64,000 bases of DNA from Trema orientale (lineage: Eukaryota > Streptophyta > Magnoliopsida > Rosales > Cannabaceae): positions 383,402 to 447,401 of the forward strand of contig JXTC01000205.1 in NCBI GenBank assembly GCA_002914845.1. The letters run 5' to 3'. The notes beneath the pieces were generated by a model that saw nothing but the letters and a program-made list of their open reading frames with translations, was not told the origin of the DNA and ran no database searches. Both the position numbers and the translations under genes were made by a program. Shown piece after piece: positions 1 through 10,590 of the stretch (its first letter is position 1; each line of letters opens with the position of its first letter).

Positions 1-194
1 TCCCTATTACATTATAATAATATGTAATTTTTTAATTACTTAATAAATATATATTTAGTAAATATAAATATTAAATTAAATTAATAATCTATAATTATAA
101 AATAATTGAATAATTTAAACTTAATAATTATTAACATATGAATATATAGTAATTCAATTTAAAATAATTAAATAATATGCAAAATGCCTCTAAA
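1..194. other. AT-rich sequence with no gene
   Basis: Very AT-rich DNA made of short A and T runs. No reading frame, RNA gene or element end can be seen. It leads directly into the direct repeat that starts near 195. Confidence 0.6.
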
Positions 195-1143
195 GTAAAT
201 TACCAAAAGTACTCCTGCAAGTAAATAAATACCGAAAATACCTCTAGGTTAATAATCATATCCTAAAATGCCCCTTTAGTTCACAAAATACCCGAAATAC
301 CCCCAAAATATCAAACTACCCAAAATACTCTTATAGTCGCTAAAGTAACCGCATTATGAATAAAATATCCAAAATACCCATATAATGGATAAATTATAAA
401 AAGTATCCTGCAAGTAAATAAATACCAAAAATACCCCTAGGTTAATAATCATATTTTAGTTCACAAAATACGCAAAATGCCCCTAAAATATTAAAATACC
501 CAAAATACTCTTATAGTTACTAAGGCCATGTTTGGTGCGTCGTATTGTATTCTATTGTGTTGTGATGTATTGTATTGGGTTGTATTGTATTATTTTATTA
601 CAGTACTATGTTTGGTTTTGCATTTGCATTAAGATGTTGTATTAAAAAGTTAAATTTTGAAAAATATCATTTTTAAAAATTTTACTTAGAAAAATACCAT
701 TTTCAAAAAATATTTAGGAAAATACCACTTTTTAAAAATTTAATTGCGAAAAAACCACTTTTTAGATATAAATTTAGAAAATATCACTTAAAAAAATTTA
801 TTTAGAAAAATACCACTTTTGAAAGGGATAAAATGAGGTGAGAGAGAAAGTGATGAGAAGGAAATTAAGAATAGAAAAAGAGAGGAGAGTAAGTATTGTA
901 CAATACTACATTAAAGTTAAAATTATGTAATACAGTATACTACAGACATTTTATTCTGTATTAGATAATACTCTCTGTATTGTATTAAATTTTGATGTCG
1001 TATTAAATAATACAATACAAAATCACAACCAAGCACAAGATTATGTTTACTTAATATAATACATAGTCCTTATACAGTGTACCAAACATAACCTAAAGTA
1101 ACTGTATTATGAATAAAATACCCGAACCACCCATGCAATGGCA
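195..1143. repeat. 192-bp direct repeat, second copy split by a MITE
   Basis: Copy 1 spans about 195-387. Copy 2 spans about 388-523 and resumes at 1097-1143. Both copies carry the same ordered short phrases, for example the TCCTGCAAG phrase at 213 and 405, which gives a 192-bp period. They also share a CTCTTATAG phrase and a CATTATGAATAAAATA phrase. Copy 2 is interrupted at a TAA trinucleotide by a 570-bp element, while copy 1 is uninterrupted there. The repeat itself looks non-coding and belongs to no family I recognise. Confidence 0.75.
524..1093. mobile_element. PIF/Harbinger-type MITE (570 bp)
   Basis: The left end reads GGCCATGTTTGGT and the right end is its near inverted complement, ACCAAACATAACC. 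It is flanked by the 3-bp duplication TAA (521-523 and 1094-1096). A GG(C/G)C-type terminus with a TAA target is the signature of PIF/Harbinger (Tourist-like) elements. There is no transposase ORF, so this is a non-autonomous copy. The inner left part (about 655-830) is built of six diverged ~28-bp units of the AAAATACCACTTTT kind. The uninterrupted target is visible in the neighbouring repeat copy at about 343-355. Confidence 0.8.
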
Positions 1144-1795
1144 AGTATTTTCTATTAGATTGAACCATTGGTTCTCTAATAGGAAAATGATTGCCTGGGA
1201 ACCACTTATGTGTTTGGTAGTTTTTTGTTTCCTCTTAGTTGTGTATTTGAGAATAACATGACTGTTAAAAATCATCCAGAGTTGCAGGAAAGGGAATGAC
1301 CGATCTATGGTGATTCCGTGGGTCAGTGATTTCATTTCCTACAACTTTGGATGGTCTTCAATACATATATATATATATTATTTTATTCACGAAAGAAAAC
1401 ACCTTAGACCCGTTCAGGAGTCGGTGAGAGATTATGCATCTCGATATCGACTCTTGAATTGTCCTGTTTGGACAGTTTAGGATTATATGTTATGTGTTGT
1501 TGTTTATTTATAAATATTGTTCTTTGGTCTTGTACCGGTGGAATCTCCTTGTATTCTCTGGGTGCATATATATATGTAGCACACTTAGGGGAGTTGTGGG
1601 GAGATGATGCCAGAATTTCGACATGAGCGGAATAATATTTAAGCGAATGATGGACTACATAACAAAGTAATCCTGAGTAGGATAGGACCTTACCCTTTAG
1701 AAGTAGAGTAATATAGTGGACTCAAGACATATTATAATCATGCATATAAGCTTTCACAATTCTATCTAACTTGCTATGACATCGAAGAGCTAGAG
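1144..1795 (+). other. Probable CACTA 5' leader; no ORF
   Basis: No coding sequence is visible. The part from about 1385 lies directly upstream of the TNP2-like reading frame and is probably the element's 5' untranslated region. No CACTA terminus can be seen upstream, so the 5' end of the transposon is lost or outside the window. A 19-bp inverted repeat (1273-1291 with 1335-1353) forms a hairpin whose only two mismatches would be G-U pairs in RNA. Confidence 0.4.
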
Positions 1796-4330
1796 GTGAA
1801 AAAAATGTTAGTAGGTAAGAGTTGGATACATTTAAGGATTCGTTTTTCGAAGGAGTATTGGAATGGTGCAATGACATTTCTTGATAAAGCAAAAGACTTT
1901 GTCAATAACCAAGGCAAAGTTCATTGTCCGTGTAAAAACTTTTGCAATGTGTTGCATAAGACACTTGATATAGTGAAGACGCATATAATAAGTCATGGAT
2001 TCAATGTAGAACATACCACATGGACATTATATGGAGAAGTTGATATTGTGGACCTTCCACAAAATGATGTGCATAGAGGTAATGATGTAGTAGATGAGAT
2101 AGTAGATATTTTAAATGACTTCATAGGTCCATCTACTTATGATCCTGTTCATAATGATGTGGATGTGGACAAAGATGTTTCAATGTCCTCTTCTATGTCT
2201 GCACAATAGTATGATGATTTGTTCTCAGAGGTTGAGGCAGAATTGTATCCCGGGTGCACACATTTCTCAATGTTAAACTTTTTGGACAAGCTTATGCATT
2301 TGAAAGTAATACATAAGTGGACTAATAAATCATTTGGTATACTATTAAAATTGTTGAAATAGGCACTTTCAATAGAGAACAAGCTACAGGGGTCATATTA
2401 TGATGCGAAGAAATAGATGTCTAAGTTGGGATTAGGGTACGAGTCAATACATATTTGCAAATATGATTGTATATTATTTTGAAAAGAAAATTCCGTTAAA
2501 GAGAATTGTTCTGTCTGTGGGGTAAGCCGTTGGGTAAATAAAAATACAAAAGGGGCAAGAAGGTACCTTACAAAGTATTATGGTACTTCCTATTGACACC
2601 GCAGTTGAAACAGTTGTACAGGTCCAGGCACACTACAACAAGTATATGGTGACACTATTCAAGTCGTTCTAACGAGAAAGGGGTGTTAAGACATCGAGTT
2701 GATGGAGAAGCGTGGAAAGAGGTTGATTGCAAATATCCTAATTTTGCCTAAGAACAAAGGAATGTGTGATTGGGTTTGGCAACAAATGGATTCAATCCAT
2801 TTGGCAATATGAGTATGTCTTATAGTGTATGGCTAGTAGTATTGACGACTTATAACTTGCCACTTTAGCTATGCATGAAAGAGTCTTATTTCATGATGTC
2901 ATTATTAATTCCTAGTTCTCAATCTCCAAGAAAAGACATAGACATTTTTCTGAGGCTATTGGTTGAGGAGTTGAAATCGTTATGGGAGATCTGGGTAGAT
3001 ACTCGAGATGCCGTAATAGCACCTTCAAAATGTATGCCTCACTTTTATGGATTATTAATAATATCCTGGCCTGTAGTACTTAATCTGGGTGGAGACATCA
3101 TGGTTACAAAGCTTGTCCAACCTATAATAAAGTCACCACTTCAATGAGATTGAGGACAAAGACTTGTTATTTGGGTTACAAACATTTTCCTATTGACCAA
3201 TCATTCAATGAGAAAAAGTAAAGAATTTGATAGGAAACCAGAGAGAAGAAACCCACCTCAGTTTTTTCAGTATTGAAGATATCTTAGAACAGATTAGACA
3301 GTACCTCATATTTTGCAGGGTAAACATCCAAGTTATGGAGGGGTTGAGCGAAAACGTGACAAGGATGAACGAAAATAGAGAAAGTAAAGTATCTTCTCTA
3401 AGCTAGATTATCGGTCGTCATTATTATTGAGACATAATCTTGATGTCATGCATATTGAGAAAAATATGTGTGATAGTGTTCTTAGCACAATATTGGAAAT
3501 CGAATGCAAATCAAAAGACAGGATTAATGCACAACGTGATTTGGCTGATATGACGAGAGTTGGATCTGGTTAAATCGGGAAACAAATTGATTAGACCTCA
3601 CACACAAGACACTTTCATTGCCGATGAAAGATGTAAATTTTGTCATTTTATTAAGTCAATAAAGTTTCCAGACAACTTGTAAGTAATCTACGGAGGAATG
3701 TAACTTACAATGACTCAAAAATAACTAGCCTAAAATCGTATGGTTGTCATGTTATTATGCAGCATTTGTTGGCTCCTGACATAAGAGATTTTACAAACAA
3801 GTAGATATCGTCGACAACTATTGAACTCTGTAATTTTTTCAACAATTATGTGCTAGGACTCTGAGTAAGAAAAACTTAGAGAATTCCGAAGATGCCATAA
3901 TTCTTATTCTTTGCAAGCTTGAGCGGATATCTCCTTCTATATTTTTTGATATCATGGTCTATTTAGTGATGCATTTTCCGGAAGAAGCGTTACTTGGCAG
4001 ACCTATTCACTTTAAATGAATGTACTCATATGAGAAATATATAAAAAAGTTGAAGGATTAAGTTAGAAATCGAGTACGTTCTGAGGGATCTATTGCCGAA
4101 GGTTATGTTGTTGATGAAGCATTAATATTTTGTTCTATGTATTTCCAAGGGATTGAGACAAACTTAAATTGGCCTAAAAGGAATGAGGATGCTATTGACA
4201 TTAGTCCAAAAAAATACGTAAGTGTTTTCTAATCCCTATACCGTCCTATTAAAAAAAACACTTACGTGTCACTTAATATGCTTATCTAGAAGAAAGCAGA
4301 ATGGTACATATTAAATAATTGCCCAGAGAA
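1796..4330 (+). pseudogene. TNP2-like CACTA transposase, N-terminal and central part
   Basis: From 1796, a 137-codon frame reads through a transposase-associated domain: KSWIHL, then EYWNGAMTFLDKA, a CPCKNFCN cysteine pair, and TTWTLYGE, all in the family's usual order. Homology continues in broken frames: LYPGCTHF with a KSFGILLKLLK-like stretch (about 2240-2360), then a Transposase_21 segment at 2870-3147 (LCMKESYFMMSLLIPS, DIDIFLRLLVEELKSLWE). Degraded DUF4218 sequence runs over about 3590-4200. Numerous stops and frame changes make it a pseudogene. The frame around 4290-4335 (WYILNNCPENQ) continues after the LTR insertion at 5598 as KYLEYAP, which fixes both the insertion site and the strand. 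Confidence 0.85.
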
Positions 4331-4335
4331 CCAGA

Positions 4336-5592
4336 TGTTGGGATATTTGCCCTAAAAAGTAGATTTTTAATTATATCCTTTTAATATAAACAACTTTTTC
4401 TTATATGCAATTATGATATTTGCTAGAGTAAACTATCTTAGTTGAATAGTTTATTTATTTGAAAAAGATTCCATGACTTTATTAGTGTATAAAGAAACAA
4501 ACATGATTAAGTGTTAATTATGGAGAGACTTGTTTCTTTATCTAAGTCTAAATGAATTAGTTCATAATCTGTAAATAAAGATGGAATACTTTATTTACTA
4601 AAGATTGTAGTGTTTGTCTNNNNNNNNNNNNNNNNNNNNNNNNNNNNNNNNNNNNNNNNNNNNNNNNNNNNNNNNNNNNNNNNNNNNNNNNNNNNNNNNN
4701 NNNNNNNNNNNNNNNNNNNNNNNNNNNNNNNNNNNNNNNNNNNNNNNNNNNNNNNNNNNNNNNNNNNNNNNNNNNNNNNNNNNNNNNNNNNNNNNNNNNN
4801 NNNNNNNNNNNNNNNNNNNNNNNNNNNNNNNNNNNNNNNNNNNNNNNNNNNNNNNNNNNNNNNNNNNNNNNNNNNNNNNNNNNNNNNNNNNNNNNNNNNN
4901 NNNNNNNNNNNNNNNNNNNNNNNNNNNNNNNNNNNNNNNNNNNNNNNNNNNNNNNNNNNNNNNNNNNNNNNNNNNNNNNNNNNNNNNNNNNNNNNNNNNN
5001 NNNNNNNNNNNNNNNNNNNNNNNNNNNNNNNNNNNNNNNNNNNNNNNNNNNNNNNNNNNNNNNNNNNNNNNNNNNNNNNNNNNNNNNNNNNNNNNNNNNN
5101 NNNNNNNNNNNNNNNNNNNNNNNNNNNNNNNNNNNNNNNNNNNNNNNNNNNNNNNNNNNNNNNNNNNNNNNNNNNNNNNNNNNNNNNNNNNNNNNNNNNN
5201 NNNNNNNNNNNNNNNNNNNNNNNNNNNNNNNNNNNNNNNNNNNNNNNNNNNNNNNNNNNNNNNNNNNNNNNNNNNNNNNNNNNNNNNNNNNNNNNNNNNN
5301 NNNNNNNNNNNNNNNNNNNNNNNNNNNNNNNNNNNNNNNNNNNNNNNNNNNNNNNNNNNNNNNNNNNNNNNNNNNNNNNNNNNNNNNNNNNNNNNNNNNN
5401 NNNNNNNNNNNNTGTTATACATGATCCTGTATATGATATATGCATGTAATATAGTTATGAAAACTGTTTTCATGTAAAAATTTTAAAACCTAAATCCGCT
5501 ATTTTTCCGCTGAGTTCATGATGTGATCATGTGTGTTTCCATAGTTTGCATGCATATATGAATATTCCTAAGCTTTAGGTCAAATTCCAGTG
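4336..5592 (+). mobile_element. Ty1/copia-type solo LTR (contains the assembly gap)
   Basis: It begins TGTTGGGATATTTGCCCTAA, a start common in plant copia LTRs. It is bounded by the 5-bp duplication CCAGA (4331-4335 and 5593-5597). Removing it restores the CACTA transposase reading frame across the junction, which confirms the ends. About 793 positions inside are N, so an internal coding region could in principle hide there. If the gap size is right, the length (~1.26 kb) suits a lone LTR. It is a fossil with no coding content visible. It is younger than the CACTA element it entered. Confidence 0.7.
4620..5412. other. Assembly gap (run of N)
   Basis: 793 undetermined bases. Any reading frame crossing them is an artefact. 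Confidence 1.
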
Positions 5593-5597
5593 CCAGA

Positions 5598-6497
5598 AGT
5601 ACTTGGAGTATGCCCCCATAACTAATGAAATATTAAATCAAATGCTTATGTGTCATCATATTAAAGTTTCACATTTTTCCTGTAATATTGTGAACACAAG
5701 AGAGAATTTCAACAAAAAAGTGGTCAAAACCTGGATGTAATCCAAAGACAACAGTTTCCAACTTGGTTTTATACGAAGGTATGAAACTCATAAATTCGAT
5801 CTTTGTATATAATAGTTGTTCTCATTTTATTCTAATTTATATTTTAATTGAATTAACAGATATATCAATTACGTCAAAATGGATCTCCTGAAGTAACTAA
5901 TGAGTTGTACTCATTGGCATCTGGACCATATTTTCCTGGCTTCTCTTATTCTTTATGCATCATAAATGGAACTCTATTCGTTGCTCGTACAAGAAATTCT
6001 TAATGATTGACTCAAAATATTGGTATATCTCTCCCTGGGATTGATGAAATTATATTCTATGGTCGTTTAGAAGAAATTCAAGAGTTCAATTATATGGACA
6101 CCTATTCTGTTGTCTTATTTAAGCGCAAATGGTTTGATACCAATCCTAGTAAGAAGAAAATAAAAATAGAAAAAAACATAACAAGTATAGCTATTAACTC
6201 TGAGTGGTAAAAAGATGAACCATACATACTTCCTTCTCAAGCTAAGCAAGTTTTTTATATTGATGATTTGCCAATAGTCCCAATTGGAGAATTGTAGGAG
6301 ACTTAAGTTATCGAGGTGGATGAGATATTAAAAAAAATGATATTGAGCCAGTTATTCTGCAAGGTCATGTCTCCTCAAACTTTTTTCTAACCGTTGAACT
6401 TGGCGAGCTAGAGTCTATCAGTTACATTCATGGGAGTCAAACTGAATATGTTCAAAATTCTGATAATGATGTCAATCATATGGAGATTTTATTGATA
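5598..6497 (+). pseudogene. TNP2-like CACTA transposase, DUF4216 part
   Basis: This continues the transposase after the copia LTR. An exon-like stretch (KYLEYAPITNEI, about 5598-5775) is followed by a plausible intron with a GTATGAAA start near 5779 and an AACAG end at 5861. The DUF4216 region follows: EIIFYGRLEEIQEFNYMDTY, VVLFKRKWFD, and DEPYILPSQAKQVFYIDD at about 6216-6272. The order and motifs match the C-terminal half of plant TNP2 proteins. An in-frame stop near 6001 and others later show decay. The sequence breaks at 6497-6502, where the gypsy element inserted. It resumes at 14603. Confidence 0.8.
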
Positions 6498-6850
6498 GTA
6501 ACTGTTACGCGAAATACAGATATGTATAATAACCGTGAGTGCACGAGTCGTAAATAAGTAATATAGTAATAAGAGAGTTGTCAATCCCACCAAGAATTAT
6601 GTGTTGAATTACTGCCAAGTACCTAGATTATCATGACCTAACTTTATTAGGCAATTGAACTAAATGAATTTATACCTAATAAATATAAATATAAATATAA
6701 ATTCAAAAATAAAATACGAAAATTTCTATGTATAAATGTACTAAGGGTTTGAATTCACCTAATCAGTTGCATTCTAATCAATTATTCCTAGTTTATAAGC
6801 CAAGGACCCAAAGGTATTTTTACTCTCTCTCTCGAGTGCTGAGTAAAATC

Positions 6851-9480
6851 TGTGACATCCTCCGATCCCACACACGTACGTAAGAGATATTCGTAAAAAT
6901 ATTTAGTGAGATCGGGAGACGCTACTCGACTTAAAACTGATAAAATATTGGAAAATTAAAACCTTTTAAACTTCCTGAAAGAAAAAGAAAAATTCCACTC
7001 ATAATTATACATACTCTAATATATACATATGTACACCCTCACTACGTGGGCCTCTCATAAAATATACATAATAAACACACACAAAATAAGTACAAAATCC
7101 TCTGTCAGAAAACCACAGCGTCAAAATGCTCATATACACAAGCCGCTGTCAGAAAGTTGGTGCTCCTTCTCTAACTCACATAGCATCAGTACCCTCTGCA
7201 ATGTAAGAACATTTGTGAGTATAAAACTCAGTAAGTAACGTATGCAAATGCAGAGTGCATGTGACGGAGAACAGATAATCATATGATTGGGATCCCTGTG
7301 TATATTGTATTGCCTGATAAGACCGTGAATTGCATATTGAGCCACTAAGGGAACATATAACATATCATGAGCTATATGGAGGTCTCGAGCCCCAGAAAAT
7401 CCCCTCTGTGTACAGTAGAGGTCCACCCCATACCACCGTCAGAGTGTTCCCGAAGGAACCATAGTGTCCCCGAAAGGACCAGAGTGTTCCCGAAGGAACC
7501 AGATTATCCCCGAAGGAACCAGAGTATCCCCGAAGGAACCATATCACATATTTGGGTGCTGACCCGCCATACCCTATTCACCAATACTCGTCAGGCAATA
7601 TAAATACACCACGTATTCATGTCTTATGTAAAGCATAATGACAGATATGTATGTACACATATGCACAAATTTCATATTCAAAATTCCACATTCACAGATT
7701 CCACAGATTCACAGAAACAGAGAATTTCTTACATTGCAGGTGTGACGTTACTTACCTTGTTTTCGAGCTTAATCTATTTCTTGTGAAATGCTCTCCTTGC
7801 TCTAGGTACCGTTGACGTGTCCCTATTTATTTGATTATTTTATATATTCGTCAGGTTATTATGCATGTAGTGCATCAAGAATTTCTATTTTTAGATTTGA
7901 TACAAAAATACACTATTTTCTTATATAATTCAAGCAAGAGAATTTAAAAGGCTAATGTTTAATTTGACATAGAATACAAAAAGAAAATAGGTTATTAATT
8001 CCTCTCAAAACCAATAGCAATAGGCAATTAAATGTTGTCCCAAAATTTATTCACATGAATTAGCAAATAAAAAGATAGAGAATAATTTGTGCCAGACAAA
8101 GGGCTTGACTGACTTTAGGTTGTGAGGCTCGGACCCATAAAAACATATACTCACAAGAAAATGTATCATTGATAAATTATTTATAAACATAAAGTCCACC
8201 CAGTCAACAATGGTAGAATCAAATAGATAGTTGAATATGTATTCCAAAAAAATAAAAAAAATAAAATTTTAAACTTATATCTAAATAAATATACAATAAT
8301 CTGCAGATAAGACCGATCTAAAGAATAGCTTAAATTCAAGTTACATGTGTTGGACCCATAAGTGTCACTCCAAGGTTCAAACAATTTATAAGAATAAATG
8401 TCTGGTTACCACTACAATACAATCTAATCAGTATCTTCCATTATAAAGTAAAATAAATAGTAAGACTAACTCATTTTCACAAGATTTCAGCAACATTTAC
8501 TCAAATAATAAATACTCAACTTGCTGAACCTTTTCATTTGATGTACGTATATGAATTTCTAATTAAATCTCTTGTAATACAATAATTAACTTCTAATTTT
8601 ATGAACCTTCTCCAATAATTGTTTGAAAAAAAAAGTCACTCAAGGTGTAGAAGAAGAACTTATTTCACACAATTAAAGGAGAGATACATATCTAGTAATA
8701 TCTTCTAAATCAAAGAAATCAAGAGTCAAACTTTCATATAACACAGAAATAATGTTTCGGAAATTAATAGATGTTAAAGAGAAAATTACCTTCCGAAAAC
8801 TAGATGAGCAAGCTTGCTTCGATAATGGGTGGTGCCAATTCTTTTTTTTTTTTTTGTCTTTAAAGGAAACAAATGGAAATGAGGAATCAACACGAAAGAG
8901 GAGTTTGAGTCAGTTACTAACTTAGAGACTTGAAGTGGTTAAAGTAGTGGTCTAAATAAATCAAAGGTGCCGACTAAGTAATAGTTTATTCTAGAATTAC
9001 ATGCATATAAATTTTCTACTTTAATTAATAAAATATTGATTTAACTTTACGTGGTTTAAAAAAAAAAATAATAAACAAGGATTTTACTCTATCACAATAT
9101 GTAAGTATACATAACAAGAAAAAAAAAAAAAGAAAACTCTATAGGAAATTTAACTAATCAATTTCTTTAATTAAAAATTTATTAATCAAATTCATCTAAA
9201 AAGGCAAATGCTAATGGGCAATATAGAAGTGTATGACGTTTTAATAATAAACGTAATACACGTCAAACCTGCACCAATGAGTAGGTTTCGAGCATTTCAC
9301 TGCAAAACAATTACTTCACAAATAAAATTATAAAAATAATCAATATGCTAAAATAAGTACTTGAAATTATATGCCCATAAATGCATTAATATATAAAAGA
9401 AAATATTATGCAAGTATGTTGTTATTGGCTCTTTAATTATGTGAGGAATTGGGTGTCGTTTTAGAATTCAGGATATCACA
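6851..9480 (-). mobile_element. Ty3/gypsy-type solo LTR (2630 bp) with perfect target duplication
   Basis: It starts TGTGACATCC and ends GGATATCACA, flanked on both sides by the 5-bp duplication AAATC (6846-6850 and 9481-9485). A related, truncated copy lies in opposite orientation at 60152-61920. I assign the - strand by the shared CTCAGTAAGT-type phrase found in the other gypsy LTRs of this window. It carries a 20-bp minisatellite (7441-7540). No internal coding region is present. It inserted after the gypsy element that hosts it. Confidence 0.75.
7441..7540. repeat. 20-bp minisatellite, five exact-length units
   Basis: There are five consecutive 20-bp units (7441, 7461, 7481, 7501, 7521), each close to AGAGTGTTCCCGAAGGAACC. 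The related LTR at 61352-61411 carries only three units on the opposite strand. Each unit contains the imperfect palindrome TTCCCGAAGGAA. Confidence 0.9.
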
Positions 9481-10590
9481 AAATCATTCATAAATTCCAA
9501 TTCCATTATCTCTATTCCGAATTTAGAAATTGAGAATTCATTATGTTCAATGATTCTTTGATCATAGTTTCGATAATATCCTATGATAATATCTAAAATT
9601 CTTTCTCTTAGGTGCCAAATTCTAGAAACTAATTCATCTGATTCGTAGCCAATTAATCAAGAGGTATTAAGTATGGAATAGCGTAAATAAATTCTAGAAA
9701 AATATCAAAGAACATATTAGAAAATAAAGACATAGTATCAAGTATAAGCTACATGATTCTCCTAGAATATAACAATTAATTCAATATAGGAGAATCCATT
9801 ACTAATCTCAACTAGAATTTCATAATTCTAAACATATTCATAAATTAAACACAATACAAAATTCAAATAAGATTAGGGTGAGAAAGAGGAAGAGAAATTT
9901 CTTTTATAGAGGTAGAACTTCAAGCATTCAATTCTTCAAGCAACTCTTTCAAGTTTCCTCTCCAAATTTTAGCACCAAAGCTCTCATCTCTCTATGAATT
10001 TAGAACTATTAAGTGTTTGCCTCCTCTCTAACTTTCTATCCGTGCTATGCAGTCTTAAATGAGCATCTATAGGGCACCCAAATGACCTAGTATAGTGGGA
10101 AATCTGATCATCCATTCGGATTCAATCAAGGACCAAGATTTCTCTTAAATCATTTATGAAACGCGGAGCTTTGTGGGGTAGCACAGCGGCGCTTGACGAC
10201 TAGCACCATGGCACTAGTTAAAAGGACCATATTCTACAAGTTGGGAGCACCGCAGTACTTAGTTGAAAAGGGTAGAGCATTGCAGTGCTCTAAGGTCAGT
10301 GCCGCAATGCTTACTTCTCTGCCCAAAAATTGACTTTATAGCCAAAACTGAAAGCACCTAGGCACTTCAGCTGCTGCCTCCAATGTTAGTATTGGCTCTT
10401 TAACATGCATTTGAACATCTCTAAAGCTTCAAAACTCTTCTTTTTTGGTGCCAGACTTATACTAAGCCTCAATCTTTTATTTTCTACAACTTAAACACAA
10501 AATAACATTAAAAAAATACAAATGTTTGAGAACTTACAAATGTTTGAACTGGAAAATACTTGATTTGTAAGTGAAATGCACACTCATTGA

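Larger units (their letters stand above)
6503..10590 (-). repeat. Left (3') LTR of the old gypsy element, split by a solo LTR
   Basis: 6503-6850 and 9486-10590 together form about 1.45 kb that matches the right LTR at both ends. The middle part (about 9490-9990) has no counterpart in the shorter right LTR. A solo LTR of another family sits at 6851-9480. Shared phrases include GAGCAT.TATAGGGCACCCAAATGACC near 10060 and 14115. Confidence 0.75.

Noticed and set aside
4591-5477. Long reading frames on both strands across 4591-5477
   Set aside because: They exist only because the N run is translated as open. They are not evidence of a gene.
7441-7540. Possible CRISPR-like array of 20-bp repeats
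   Set aside because: Units are contiguous without unique spacers, the window is plant DNA, and the array lies in an LTR.
7365-7603. Overlapping frames on both strands rich in Pro/Glu/Arg or Gly/Ser/Phe repeats
   Set aside because: They are translations of the 20-bp minisatellite. The protein repeats follow from the DNA repeat.
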